Shown in pieces: positions 31,355 through 40,744 of a stretch of DNA of 59,344 bases; position 1 is the first letter of the stretch; every line of letters begins with the position of its first letter. The stretch is taken from assembly GCA_012728415.1 (NCBI GenBank), contig JAAYFD010000028.1:1-59344 (forward strand), written 5' to 3'. The stretch is from Gammaproteobacteria bacterium (lineage in GTDB: Bacteria; Pseudomonadota; Gammaproteobacteria; Pseudomonadales; Pseudomonadaceae). The notes beneath the pieces are model-generated. The model was not told the origin of the DNA. It ran no database searches and saw only the letters and a program-made list of their open reading frames with translations. A program made the translations under genes and the position numbers.

Positions 31355-33351
31355 ACAAACAACAGCGGCTGAATGCCGTACCGCGCAACGCCTTGCAGTG
31401 GCTGCTGATTGCCCAGGTGCTGGTGATTGCCCCACATTTGTTGCACATTCCGCAGTGGATTGCCGGCCTCTGGCTGCTGTGTGCGTTATGGCGCATTCAG
31501 GTTTACCGCACCCGCTGGAGTTTGCCGCCTCCGGTGGTCAAGCTGGCAATGATGAGCAGTGCCGCTTTTGCTGTTTACCTGAGCCGCGGGAGCCTGATCG
31601 GCCTGGATGCCGGTGTGGCATTGCTTATAACCGCCTTCACTCTGAAGCTGGTGGAGTTGCGCAGTCGGCGCGATGCGCTGGTATTGGTGTTTCTCGGCTT
31701 TTTCTGTGTGGTTACCAGTTACCTGTATTACGACAGCCTGCTGGCAGCACTGTATTCGCTGCTGCCGGTGACAGCCTTGTTGGCGGCCTGGACGGGCCTG
31801 CAACAGTCAGACAGAAGTGTCAGCACGGCTGCAAGCTTACGTTTGGCCCTGGTTTTGTTGGCTCAGGCCGTCCCGCTGGCTCTGCTGCTGTTTATTTTCT
31901 TCCCGCGAGTGGAGCCCTTGTGGAGCTTGCCACAACCCAGTGAAAAGGGCAGGACTGGACTGTCCAGCCAGATGTCGCCGGGTGATATTGCCGAGCTGAG
32001 CCAGTCCACCGCGCTGGCATTCCGGGCCACCTTCGAGGGTCCTATCCCGCCCAAAAGCCAGCTCTACTGGCGCGCTCTGACCATGCCGCTGTTTGACGGC
32101 CGCAGCTGGCGCATGGCCAGTTTTGGTACTGATCTGTTGCCGGGGCAGTGGCACAAGCAGGGGCCGTCACACAACTACAGTGTCATCATGCAACCCAGCC
32201 GCCAACCCTGGCTGTTCAGTCTGGATATCAGCGAAAGCAGCCAGGCCGATGTGCGTATGCTGGGTGACTTTAGGTTGCAGCGCAGCCGCCCGGTACACCG
32301 GACCTATTTGTATCAGGCCGAGGCCTGGCCACAGGCAATAGCCGAGCCTGAACTGACAGCGGCAGGACGGCGACACAACCTGCAGCTACCGCATACAGGC
32401 AACCCGCGTACCCGCGAGTGGTCCCGGCAGCTGCGCGAGCAATATGCCGATGATCGCCAGCTGGTTGCGGCCTTGCTGGCTCACTTTAACCAGCATCCCT
32501 ACCATTACACACTCAGGCCGCCCTTGCTGGGCGAGCACAGTATTGATGAGTTCATGTTCGACACTCGCCGTGGTTTTTGTGAACACTACTCCAGCGCCAT
32601 GACCTTTGCCCTGCGGGTGGCCGGCATTCCGGCACGGGTAGTCACCGGCTATCAGGGCGGAGAAATCAACAGTGCCGGCAACTATGTACAGGTTCGCCAG
32701 ATGGACGCACATGCCTGGGTCGAGTATTGGCTGCCGGGCAGTGGCTGGCAACGGGCCGACCCGACTTTTCAGGTGGCGCCGGAACGTATTGAGCAGAGCT
32801 TGCAAGATGTACTGGGCGGTGAAATGACCGAACTGGACAGCAACCTGCTTTCTCCGCTGCGTTACCGTCACGTTGCCTGGATCAACAGCTTGCGTCTGGG
32901 CTGGGAAAACCTTAACCATGGCTGGCAAAGTAAAGTGCTGGGTTATCAGGGGGATCGTCAGCGGACCTGGTTGCGGCAGCTGTTCGGCACGCTCGACTGG
33001 CAGCGGATAGGCGTTGTACTTGTGACAGGCATGGTGCTATTGCTGGGAGTGCTGGCGCTGATCATTATCAGGCCATGGCAGCACCAGCCTGATCCAGCAC
33101 AGCGAATGCTGCAGACCTATGACCGGTTGCTACAGCGTCGCGGCCTGGCGCGCAGCCCGCAAGAGGGCCTGCAAGCTCACCTGCAACGGATTGGCGGCAT
33201 GCTTGATGCAAGACAGCGGCAGCAGCTGGAGAGCTTTGTCAGGGCGCATGAGCGGCTGCAGTACGCGGAATGCGGCAACCTGCAAGAAACACAGGCTGCA
33301 CTGCATCAACTAAAGCGCAGCATGGGATTCTGGCACCAGGCAAAACGCTGA
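31351..33351 (+). CDS. tgpA: Membrane transglutaminase-like protein TgpA
   Basis: 666 aa from the ATG at 31351, very near the P. aeruginosa TgpA length. About five N-terminal membrane helices precede a periplasmic transglutaminase domain with the catalytic Cys in RRGFCEHYSSAM and His in MDAHAWVEYWLPG; a further helix (GVVLVTGMVLLLGVLALIII) and a cytoplasmic DUF4129-like tail follow. TgpA is essential for viability in P. aeruginosa, with an unknown substrate. ATGA overlap with the DUF58 gene. Confidence 0.93.
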   Translation: MNKQQRLNAVPRNALQWLLIAQVLVIAPHLLHIPQWIAGLWLLCALWRIQVYRTRWSLPPPVVKLAMMSSAAFAVYLSRGSLIGLDAGVALLITAFTLKLVELRSRRDALVLVFLGFFCVVTSYLYYDSLLAALYSLLPVTALLAAWTGLQQSDRSVSTAASLRLALVLLAQAVPLALLLFIFFPRVEPLWSLPQPSEKGRTGLSSQMSPGDIAELSQSTALAFRATFEGPIPPKSQLYWRALTMPLFDGRSWRMASFGTDLLPGQWHKQGPSHNYSVIMQPSRQPWLFSLDISESSQADVRMLGDFRLQRSRPVHRTYLYQAEAWPQAIAEPELTAAGRRHNLQLPHTGNPRTREWSRQLREQYADDRQLVAALLAHFNQHPYHYTLRPPLLGEHSIDEFMFDTRRGFCEHYSSAMTFALRVAGIPARVVTGYQGGEINSAGNYVQVRQMDAHAWVEYWLPGSGWQRADPTFQVAPERIEQSLQDVLGGEMTELDSNLLSPLRYRHVAWINSLRLGWENLNHGWQSKVLGYQGDRQRTWLRQLFGTLDWQRIGVVLVTGMVLLLGVLALIIIRPWQHQPDPAQRMLQTYDRLLQRRGLARSPQEGLQAHLQRIGGMLDARQRQQLESFVRAHERLQYAECGNLQETQAALHQLKRSMGFWHQAKR

Positions 33352-33411
33352 ACCAAACAAATCCTGTCGCCTGACACACTGATCTACAAGCCCTGATCTG
33401 GGCCTGCCTGC

Positions 33412-33435
33412 TTGCAAGAGTTTCTTTTCTTGCAA
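33412..33435. repeat. Inverted repeat TTGCAAGA / TCTTGCAA upstream of the RND operon
   Basis: Two 8-bp arms separated by 8 bases lie about 65 bases before the adaptor start. There is no T tract, so an operator is more likely than a terminator of tgpA. An AT-rich region suitable for a promoter follows at about 33450-33480. Confidence 0.5.
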
Positions 33436-33497
33436 AAGCATTCAGCTGTTAACATAATGATATCCAATAATATAGATTATGTATTTGGAGATCATTG

Positions 33498-34514
33498 GTG
33501 AGCAGATTTTTTGCGGCTTTTCTCAGTCTGCCCGTCCTGCTGACAAGCAGCCTTGCCATGGCTCAACCAGCGGCTCTGGCACCGGTACAAAGCCTGTCGA
33601 CAGCGCAGAATACAGTCTACGATGGCCAGATCGAAGCGATGACGCAAACCCGCATGGCGGCCCAGGTAAGCGGGCTGATCAAGCAGGTATTGGTCAAGGC
33701 TGGTGATCATGTCAGCCGGGGGCAGCTGCTGCTGGAAATCGATGACAGCCTGGCACGGCAACAACAGGCTGCAATGCAGGCGCAGGTAACAGCCACCCGT
33801 GCGCAGCTGCAAGTCCTGACGAGCGAACTGCAGCGCCAACAGCAACTCTTTGCTCAAGGCTACATCAGCAAAGGCGCGCTTGAACGTATCGAGGCCGAAC
33901 AACAGGCCACCCAGGCACTGCTCAATGCTCAGCAAGCGCAGGCGAAAGCGGCTGCCGTGCAAACCGGTTTTTTCCGCATCACAGCACCCTATGACGGCAT
34001 TCTGATTGACGTACCGGCGGAGCAGGGCGACATGGCTATGCCTGGCATGCAATTGCTGTCCATGTTTGCTCCTGCTGCACTACGGGTTGGTGTCTCCATT
34101 CCTGTTACTGCCCTGTCTGGCGGCCTTCCTGCTACTGGACAGTTTCTCGTTTCTGATGGCCAGCAAAGGCTGGTCATCAGTGCGGTGGAGCAGCTTCCCG
34201 TCGCCGATGCCGGTTCGCAAACCCGGCGCCTGCGCCTGAACCTTGAGCCCGGTACCAGCATGCTTCCGGGACAGACGGTCAAGGTTGCTCTACAGCGTTC
34301 CGGGGCAAGACAGCAACGGCTGTTTGTTCCTGCTGCCGCTGTAGTACGGCGTGCTGAGCTGACCGCCGTCTATGTGCAAAGTACAACTGCAGACAAGGCG
34401 TTGCTGCGCCAGGTGCGCCTGGGTGCCAATGAGGGCGAGCTGGTCGAAGTGCTCAGCGGCTTGACGGAAGGGGAGCAGGTTTACCTGGACCCGCACACGG
34501 CAAGCAGGGAGTAA
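33498..34514 (+). CDS. RND efflux periplasmic adaptor (membrane fusion protein)
   Basis: 338 aa from a GTG with GGAG 7 bases upstream. A signal peptide (RFFAAFLSLPVLLTSSLAMA) is followed by the lipoyl half-motifs (AAQVSGLIKQVLVKAGDHVS and TAPYDGILIDVPAEQGD) flanking a helical hairpin rich in Gln and Ala, then the beta-barrel part. It connects the inner-membrane pump to the outer-membrane channel. It is the first gene of a four-gene operon. Confidence 0.92.
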   Translation: MSRFFAAFLSLPVLLTSSLAMAQPAALAPVQSLSTAQNTVYDGQIEAMTQTRMAAQVSGLIKQVLVKAGDHVSRGQLLLEIDDSLARQQQAAMQAQVTATRAQLQVLTSELQRQQQLFAQGYISKGALERIEAEQQATQALLNAQQAQAKAAAVQTGFFRITAPYDGILIDVPAEQGDMAMPGMQLLSMFAPAALRVGVSIPVTALSGGLPATGQFLVSDGQQRLVISAVEQLPVADAGSQTRRLRLNLEPGTSMLPGQTVKVALQRSGARQQRLFVPAAAVVRRAELTAVYVQSTTADKALLRQVRLGANEGELVEVLSGLTEGEQVYLDPHTASRE

Positions 34515-34517
34515 AGC

Positions 34518-37500
34518 ATGCAACCACTGGGAATTTCTGGCCGCATTGCTGCGGCTTTTCAGGCATCACCCATTACACCTTTGCTGGCGCTGCTGGCCCT
34601 GCTGATGGGCTTGTTTGCAGTATTGGTTACACCGCAGGAAGAAGAGCCGCAAATCAACGTCACCATGGCCAACGTGATTATTCCGTTTCCAGGTGCTGCG
34701 GTACGCGATGTGGAAAGCATGGTGGCAACGCCGGCAGAGCAGGTATTGTCACAAATGGCCGGAGTCGAACATGTGATGTCAGCTTCACAGCCGGGCGTGG
34801 CAGTCATCACTGTGCAATTTGAAGTGGGCGTAACCCGTAACGATGCGCTGGTTAAACTGCATGATACGTTGCGTTCCAACGAAGACTGGCTGCCGCATGG
34901 TCTGGGTGTGTTAGCGCCGATTATTCGCCCAATGGGGATTGATGATGTACCCATAGTGGCAGTTACCCTATATCACCAGAACCCGGATTTTGGTGCCTAT
35001 GATTTAGAACGCATTGCTCACAGTATCGAGGCAGAGCTCAAGCGTGTGCCCGGTACCCGCGAGGTAAAAACCATCGGCGGGCCAGGCCGGGTAGTGCGGG
35101 TTGATATCGAGCCGGAGCGTTTAAGCGCTCTGGGTTTAACCGTCAATGATCTGCGTCTGGCGCTCAAGTCGGCCAACCTTGGCTTGCCCAGCGGCGAGCT
35201 GATTAGTGGCAACCAGTCGATTCAGATTGAAGCTGGCCGTTTTTTAAATAACGCCAGAGAAGTATCTGAATTGGTGGTAGGCGTACATCAAGGGCGAGCG
35301 GTTTTTTTACAGGATGTAGCTCAGGTTAGTGAGGGGCCATTGCCAGCGCGTAACTATGTGCGCTTTGGTAGCGCTGGCGAGCAGGCGCGGGAATATCCGG
35401 CAGTAACCCTTACCGTGACCAAAAAGCCAGGCGAGAACGCCATTGATGTTTCCGAAGGGGTGATGGCACGGATTGCCGAGCTGAAAAACACACTAATCCC
35501 CCACGATGTCGAGGTGGTAGAGACCCGCGACTATGGTGCTACGGCCAACGAGAAGGCACGCCAATTAATCCAGAAACTGATTTTTGCCACCCTGTCGGTA
35601 GTGGCGCTGGTGTTCTTTGCTCTGGGGCGGCGCGAAGCCGCTATTTTAGGTGTGGCGGTTGGCCTGACCCTTGCTGCTACTTTGTTTGCTTCTTGGGCCT
35701 GGGGCTTTACCCTGAACCGGGTTTCGCTGTTTGCGCTGATTTTCTCCATCGGTATTTTGGTGGACGATGCCATTGTGGTGGTGGAAAACATTCACCGCCA
35801 TATGCAGCTTAATCCGGGCAAAAAACTGCTGGAGCTAATCCCGCCAGCGGTAGACGAGGTGGGTGGGCCGACCATTCTGGCTACCTTTACCGTGATTGCC
35901 GCACTGCTGCCAATGGCCTTTGTTAGCGGCTTGATGGGGCCCTACATGAGCCCGATTCCCATCAATGCCAGCATGGGTATGGTGCTGTCGCTGGCGATTG
36001 CCTTTACCCTGACGCCCTGGCTGGCGCGGTTGTGGCTCAAGACTCACGTCAGCCCAGCTAACGCCCAAGTTAAGCAGGGCAGGCTACCGGCGTTTCTAAC
36101 CCGTCTTTTTACCGCTATTTTCCGCCCGTTTCTGGACACACAAAAAGGCGTGCGTAACAGGTTTTTCCTTGGGCTTGGCGTATTTGGCTTGATTGGTGTT
36201 TCCATGGCCTTGCCGGTAACCGGGCTGGTGCTGCTGAAAATGCTGCCCTTTGATAACAAGTCTGAATTTCAGATAGTAGTGGATATGCCAGCCGGCACGC
36301 CACTGGAGCAAACCCAAGCGGTGTTGAGCGAGCTGGGTGCTTTTCTGGCCACTGTGCCGGAAGTCACCAACTACCAGACCTATGCCGGCACTGCTTCGCC
36401 GATTAACTTTAACGGACTGGTGCGCCAGTACTATCTGCGCAGCGGCAGCGAAAGCGGTGATATCCAGGTCAACCTGGTCCATAAAAAACAGCGCAAACAG
36501 CAAAGCCACGCCATTGCCACCCGCTTGCGCCCAGAGCTGCAGCGTATCGGTCAGGCGTTTGGTGCCAACGTTAAAGTAGTAGAAGTGCCGCCTGGCCCGC
36601 CGGTACAGGCACCCATAGTGGCAGAGATTTACGGCCCGACCTTTGAAGGGCGTAAAGCCGTGGGCGATGCAGTGCTGGCTGCCCTGAATAACGTTAATGG
36701 CGTGGTGGATACTGACGATAGCGCCATTGCCCAAGCGCCGCGCAAACTGCTGGTGATTGACCGCAGCAAAGCCAGCCAGCTTGGTGTGGCGCAGGCGGAT
36801 ATTGTTGCCACTTTACGCACCGGGCTGCACGGCGAAGATGCTGCCTGGTTACACGATGGCAGCAAGTATCCAGCCTCGGCCTATATTCAGATGCGCCCTG
36901 AATTACATGGCGATTTAAATGCCCTGTTACAGCTGAAAGTTCGCAGTATCAACGGTGCACTGATTGCCATTGAAGAACTGGTACACATCAGTGATGCCAG
37001 CAGAGAGCAACCGATCTTCCACAAAGACCTGTTGCCCGTGCACTTTGTTACCGCAGATATGGCCGGCAAGATCGACAGCCCGCTATACGGCATGTTCTGG
37101 TCACGCAGCGAGATTAGCGAGATTGTCACACCCGCTGGCACACCAATTGATGAGTATTTTATCAACCAGCCCAGCGACCCCTGGCGCAACTACGCGCTGA
37201 AATGGGACGGCGAATGGCAAATCACCTATGAAACCTTCCGCGACATGGGCGCAGCCTATGCGGTAGGTATCCTGCTGATTTACCTGTTGGTGGTAGCGCA
37301 TTTTTCTTCCTACCTGACGCCGCTGGTAATCATGGCACCGATTCCGCTGACTATTATCGGCGTGATGCCGGGTCATGCCCTGTTGGGCATGCAGTTCACC
37401 GCCACCAGCATGATCGGCATGATCGCGCTGGCCGGCATCATCGTGCGTAACTCGATTCTGCTGGTGGACTTTATCAACCTGGAACTGCGCGCCGGGCAAA

Positions 37501-37745
37501 GCTTTGAGCAGGCGGTGGTCAGTTCGGCCATTACCCGTGCCCAGCCGATTGTGCTGACAGGTTTGGCTGCTATGCTCGGTGCGCTATTTATTCTGGACGA
37601 CCCCATTTTTAACGGCTTGGCCATCTCGCTGATTTTTGGCGTGCTGGTATCCACCGTACTGACCCTGGTGGTTATTCCATTGCTGTATTACGCAGCCTAT
37701 CGCAACAAACTGCATAAAATCATTCCTCAAGGAGAAACCCCATGA
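34518..37745 (+). CDS. RND efflux pump inner-membrane subunit
   Basis: 1075 aa, the full size for this family. The N-terminal helix, the long periplasmic loop starting near FPGAAVRDVESMVATPAEQVL-like sequence, and the proton-relay helix with SIGILVDDAIVVVENIHRHM (adjacent Asp pair) are intact. The second half repeats the fold. It starts 3 bases after the adaptor with AGGGAG upstream. The substrates cannot be predicted; it is closer in feel to the multidrug/unknown RND group than to CusA because no methionine triad was recognised. Confidence 0.94.
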   Translation: MQPLGISGRIAAAFQASPITPLLALLALLMGLFAVLVTPQEEEPQINVTMANVIIPFPGAAVRDVESMVATPAEQVLSQMAGVEHVMSASQPGVAVITVQFEVGVTRNDALVKLHDTLRSNEDWLPHGLGVLAPIIRPMGIDDVPIVAVTLYHQNPDFGAYDLERIAHSIEAELKRVPGTREVKTIGGPGRVVRVDIEPERLSALGLTVNDLRLALKSANLGLPSGELISGNQSIQIEAGRFLNNAREVSELVVGVHQGRAVFLQDVAQVSEGPLPARNYVRFGSAGEQAREYPAVTLTVTKKPGENAIDVSEGVMARIAELKNTLIPHDVEVVETRDYGATANEKARQLIQKLIFATLSVVALVFFALGRREAAILGVAVGLTLAATLFASWAWGFTLNRVSLFALIFSIGILVDDAIVVVENIHRHMQLNPGKKLLELIPPAVDEVGGPTILATFTVIAALLPMAFVSGLMGPYMSPIPINASMGMVLSLAIAFTLTPWLARLWLKTHVSPANAQVKQGRLPAFLTRLFTAIFRPFLDTQKGVRNRFFLGLGVFGLIGVSMALPVTGLVLLKMLPFDNKSEFQIVVDMPAGTPLEQTQAVLSELGAFLATVPEVTNYQTYAGTASPINFNGLVRQYYLRSGSESGDIQVNLVHKKQRKQQSHAIATRLRPELQRIGQAFGANVKVVEVPPGPPVQAPIVAEIYGPTFEGRKAVGDAVLAALNNVNGVVDTDDSAIAQAPRKLLVIDRSKASQLGVAQADIVATLRTGLHGEDAAWLHDGSKYPASAYIQMRPELHGDLNALLQLKVRSINGALIAIEELVHISDASREQPIFHKDLLPVHFVTADMAGKIDSPLYGMFWSRSEISEIVTPAGTPIDEYFINQPSDPWRNYALKWDGEWQITYETFRDMGAAYAVGILLIYLLVVAHFSSYLTPLVIMAPIPLTIIGVMPGHALLGMQFTATSMIGMIALAGIIVRNSILLVDFINLELRAGQSFEQAVVSSAITRAQPIVLTGLAAMLGALFILDDPIFNGLAISLIFGVLVSTVLTLVVIPLLYYAAYRNKLHKIIPQGETP

Positions 37746-37951
37746 CCTCATGGCAACTGGTTCGTGTTATCGCCGGTATTTTTATCGTTCTGACTCTGGC
37801 GCTGGGCGCACCGTCCAGCCCGCTGTTTGTTAATGAATGGTTCCTGGCCTTTACCCTGTTTGTTGGTGCCAACATCTTCCAAAGTGGCCTGACCCGCTGG
37901 TGCCTGCTGGAAACCATTTTGCGCAAGATCGGCCTCAAGCCGGGTTGCTGA
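37742..37951 (+). CDS. DUF2892 (YgaP-like) small membrane protein
   Basis: 69 aa. Two membrane helices (VRVIAGIFIVLTLALGAP and EWFLAFTLFVGANIFQSGLT) and a conserved tail with CLLETILRKIGLK match the DUF2892 membrane module also found at the end of YgaP. Ribosome site AAGGAG. It overlaps the pump stop (ATGA), so it is part of the efflux operon; its job there is unknown. Confidence 0.85.
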   Translation: MTSWQLVRVIAGIFIVLTLALGAPSSPLFVNEWFLAFTLFVGANIFQSGLTRWCLLETILRKIGLKPGC

Positions 37952-37991
37952 CTGGCAGGCGCGGGTTTATTCGCACAGCACAGGACACTTC

Positions 37992-38011
37992 GGCACGAAT
38001 GAGTTCGTGCC
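37992..38011. repeat. Hairpin GGCACGAA / TTCGTGCC before the TolC-like gene
   Basis: A perfect 8-bp stem with a TGAG loop lies between the DUF2892 and TolC-like genes. On the minus strand it is followed by T-rich sequence but not on the plus strand, so it is not a clear terminator for the operon. The form resembles REP-type palindromes of gammaproteobacteria, or it may be an mRNA processing site. Confidence 0.5.
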
Positions 38012-38061
38012 TATAAAAAGCTTCCCGCTATTCAGCGTTTCCTTGACTGGCAGGTAACAGA

Positions 38062-39444
38062 ATGAGTTTGACCAAACACTCCCTGGCCGTGCTGGCGCTG
38101 TCCATCGGCATGACGGCGAGCATGTTGCATGCGCAGCCGCTGGACTTGCTGCAAACCTGGCAGCTGGCCACGGAACACGACCCCGAGTATCGTGCCCGCA
38201 TGGCGCAGGCCAATGTTGGCGCAACCAGAGACGCGCAGGCGCGCAGCCTCTGGTTACCGACCCTTGGTGCCAGTGCAACGGCCGGGCGGGGCGGTCACAA
38301 GAGCTCCAGCCAAGGCGCCAATTTCAAGTCGCCCGGCATGGGCTCAGAAGACCGGGTTGAGTTCAACAACTCCATTACCGGTGGTGATTTGCGCACATAC
38401 GAAATTGCCCTGAAACAACCGATCTTCAGCCGTGAGCGGCTGGCGCAAAGCCGCCAATTGCGCATGGGCAGCGAGCTGGCCCGGCTGGAGTGGCAACACA
38501 CACAGCAACAGCTGATGCTGCGGGCAGCCGAGCGTTACTTTGATGTGCTGGTCAGCCGTCAGGCTACGCAACTGCTGGAGCAGCAGCACAAACAGGCCGC
38601 ATATGCCGAACAGGAAACCCGCACCCGTTTCGAGCTGGGCGACCGGCCCGTTACCGATATCCATGAAGCCACAGCCCAGGCCCGCAACCTGCAAGCCATG
38701 TTGCTTAATGCACAGATGCAGCAACAGCTGGCCGAGGCAGCCTACGCTGACCTGACCGGCCAGCCGCCCGGGCCGCTACTGCGTTTGCCGTTGGCGACAC
38801 AGATGACCGCTCCCGAGCTGGGCAGCCTGGCGCAATGGTTAAGTGATGTGACACAGCTAAACCCGGCCGTACAAATGCAAGACATGGGAGCGGATATTGC
38901 TCTGGAAAGCATCGCCCAGTACGCCAGCTGGAAAAGCCCGACCCTGGACCTGGTCGGCAGGCTGGCCCATGAAAAACTGGACGGCAGCGGCCGCTATGGT
39001 TCGGCCCTGAACAAGGTCGATGACTGGATGCTGGGCATACAGATTAATGTACCGATCTTCACCGGTGGCTATCGCAGCGCCAAGCGCAAGGAGGCTCTCT
39101 ATACCCACGAGCAACGGGTTGCCGAAGCCGAAGCCATGCGTCAGCAGGTACGCCAGCAAGCCCGCACCGCCTGGCATGCGGTTCAGGTCAGCAGCCAGCA
39201 GGTGGATGCCTTGCAACAGGCGCTGGAGGCCAGCCGGCTGAGGGTCGAGTCCACTCGGCTGGGGGTGGAGCTGGGTGACAAGACCACACTGGAAAAACTG
39301 GATGCCGAGAGCCAGCATACCAGGGTGCAAATTGATTTGCTCAATGCCAAGGTAGCGCTGATCATGCATCAATTGCAGCTGGCAGCGCTGGTCGGCAGCC
39401 TGGACCGGCAACACCTGCAACAGGCTAACCTGTACCTGCAATAA
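38062..39444 (+). CDS. TolC family outer-membrane channel
   Basis: 460 aa. A signal peptide (LAVLALSIGMTASMLHA) is followed by a TolC/outer-membrane efflux protein fold with two repeats rich in Gln, Ala and Leu helices, such as NSITGGDLRTYEIALKQPIF and DWMLGIQINVPIFTGGYRSA. It gives the outer-membrane exit for the RND pump upstream. The best relatives by pattern are TolC proteins of type I and RND systems. Confidence 0.9.
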   Translation: MSLTKHSLAVLALSIGMTASMLHAQPLDLLQTWQLATEHDPEYRARMAQANVGATRDAQARSLWLPTLGASATAGRGGHKSSSQGANFKSPGMGSEDRVEFNNSITGGDLRTYEIALKQPIFSRERLAQSRQLRMGSELARLEWQHTQQQLMLRAAERYFDVLVSRQATQLLEQQHKQAAYAEQETRTRFELGDRPVTDIHEATAQARNLQAMLLNAQMQQQLAEAAYADLTGQPPGPLLRLPLATQMTAPELGSLAQWLSDVTQLNPAVQMQDMGADIALESIAQYASWKSPTLDLVGRLAHEKLDGSGRYGSALNKVDDWMLGIQINVPIFTGGYRSAKRKEALYTHEQRVAEAEAMRQQVRQQARTAWHAVQVSSQQVDALQQALEASRLRVESTRLGVELGDKTTLEKLDAESQHTRVQIDLLNAKVALIMHQLQLAALVGSLDRQHLQQANLYLQ

Positions 39445-39561
39445 GCTTGCAGCACAACCCCAGGCAGTACTGATTAAAGCCTGTTTGCAGGCAAACCAGC
39501 AGCGAAAGCAGGGCGGTCAGGCCGGCCTGGTGTTGCATGACATGCGGGCTGGCTCCCTGTA

Positions 39562-39583
39562 GCAACAGGTTGCAACCTGTTGC
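39562..39583. repeat. Perfect 22-bp palindrome upstream of tusD
   Basis: GCAACAGGTTG is followed directly by its exact reverse complement. It is 118 bases after the TolC-like gene and 153 bases before the chosen tusD start. It has no T tract. It may be a regulator binding site or a hairpin ending the efflux transcript. Confidence 0.6.
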
Positions 39584-39735
39584 CGGACAAGCCAGGAAAC
39601 ATGCCGCTGATGCAAGAGTTTGCACAGCTAATGGCCGAGGAAAACCTTCCTCGCCTGCCAGACCAGATGGTTGGCATGGTGCACACGCTGGTCTTTCAAG
39701 CTAACATAGGCGACCGTTTTATACCGGAACCGGTC

Positions 39736-40131
39736 ATGCAGTTCACCCTGATACTTTCCTCTTCTCCGCAGGACCCGGCTTCACGCCGGGCCTTATGTTT
39801 TGCCAGAGCAGTTATCGCTGGCGGACACCAGCTGCAGCGTATCTTTTTTTACCAGGACGCTGTGCACCTGGCTTCACGCCTGCTGGTCGTTCCGCAGGAC
39901 GAGCAGAATCTTGCTGCGCAATGGCAGGAGTTTATTCGTGAAAATCAGCTGGACGCTGTGGTCTGCATCGCCGCAGGGCTGCGTCGCGGCATACTGGATC
40001 AGGCAGAAGCGCAACGTTACAAAAAAAACGCAGACAACCTGGCCGAGGGCTTTGAACTGTCTGGCCTGGGCCAGCTTCATGCAGCCATGCAGGATGCCGA
40101 CCGCGTGGTGCACTTCAAGGGGGACGCATGA
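39736..40131 (+). CDS. tusD: Sulfurtransferase TusD
   Basis: 131 aa from the ATG at 39736, the usual TusD start (MQFTLIL). The frame is open a further 52 codons upstream, but this extension is not conserved in the family as I know it. The active-site cysteine is in AVVCIAAGLRRGI. With TusB and TusC it forms the complex that passes persulfide sulfur from TusA to TusE for tRNA 2-thiouridine synthesis by MnmA. The stop overlaps tusC (ATGA). Confidence 0.9.
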   Translation: MQFTLILSSSPQDPASRRALCFARAVIAGGHQLQRIFFYQDAVHLASRLLVVPQDEQNLAAQWQEFIRENQLDAVVCIAAGLRRGILDQAEAQRYKKNADNLAEGFELSGLGQLHAAMQDADRVVHFKGDA

Positions 40132-40484
40132 AATCCTTGTTGCTGATTGCCGGCCACGCGCCATGGTCGGGCTTGGCTGCCCGCGAAACCCTGGACATTG
40201 CCCTGGCTGGCGGAGCCTTTGATCTGCCCGTCAGCATGCTGTGGCAGGGGGAGGGAGTCTATCAGCTGCTGGCAGGCCAGCAGCCGGACATCCTGCAACA
40301 GAAAAACCTGCAGGCCCAATTGTCAGGGTTGCCACTGTTTGGCATTGAGCAATTATATGTTTGCAGTGAAAGCCTGCAACAACACGGCCTGCTGCCTGAA
40401 CAACTGGTGCTCGACGTGCGGCCGGTAAATAAAAAAGAAATTCGCCGGTTGCTGGTCAATCACACGCAGACCCTGGTGCTCTGA
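40128..40484 (+). CDS. tusC: Sulfur relay protein TusC
   Basis: 118 aa of the DsrF/TusC type. The sequence opens with a DsrE-fold strand (SLLLIAGHAPWSGLAARETL) and ends with the conserved RRLLVNHTQTLVL tail. No catalytic role of its own; it is a structural partner in TusBCD. It overlaps tusD and lies 2 bases before tusB. Confidence 0.88.
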   Translation: MKSLLLIAGHAPWSGLAARETLDIALAGGAFDLPVSMLWQGEGVYQLLAGQQPDILQQKNLQAQLSGLPLFGIEQLYVCSESLQQHGLLPEQLVLDVRPVNKKEIRRLLVNHTQTLVL

Positions 40485-40486
40485 AC

Positions 40487-40744
40487 ATGACAACCCTTTA
40501 CTTGCTGAACCGCCGCCACACAGCCGGCCAACTGACTGACCTGCTTGCTGCCGGCGACACCGTGGTGCTCTGTGGCGATGCCGTACAGTGCTGGCAACAG
40601 CATTGGCCCCGGCAGGTAAGCGTGCATGTACTGAGCGAGGACGCTTTGGCCAGAAACCTGACGGCGCCAGCTACACAGGCAGGCATTGACTATCCGGAGC
40701 TGGTACAGCTTTGCGGCAGCCATGCGCGAGTGATTGCATGGTGA
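40487..40744 (+). CDS. tusB: Sulfur relay protein TusB
   Basis: 85 aa, slightly short for TusB (about 95). The start TTLYLLNRR and the DsrH-like end PELVQLCGSHARVIAW fit the family. It overlaps the tusE start by 7 bases. Confidence 0.85.
   Translation: MTTLYLLNRRHTAGQLTDLLAAGDTVVLCGDAVQCWQQHWPRQVSVHVLSEDALARNLTAPATQAGIDYPELVQLCGSHARVIAW

Noticed and set aside
31134..31943. 269-codon plus frame overlapping the DUF58 and tgpA genes
   Set aside because: It is an alternative frame of two genes with clear motifs and an ATGA junction.
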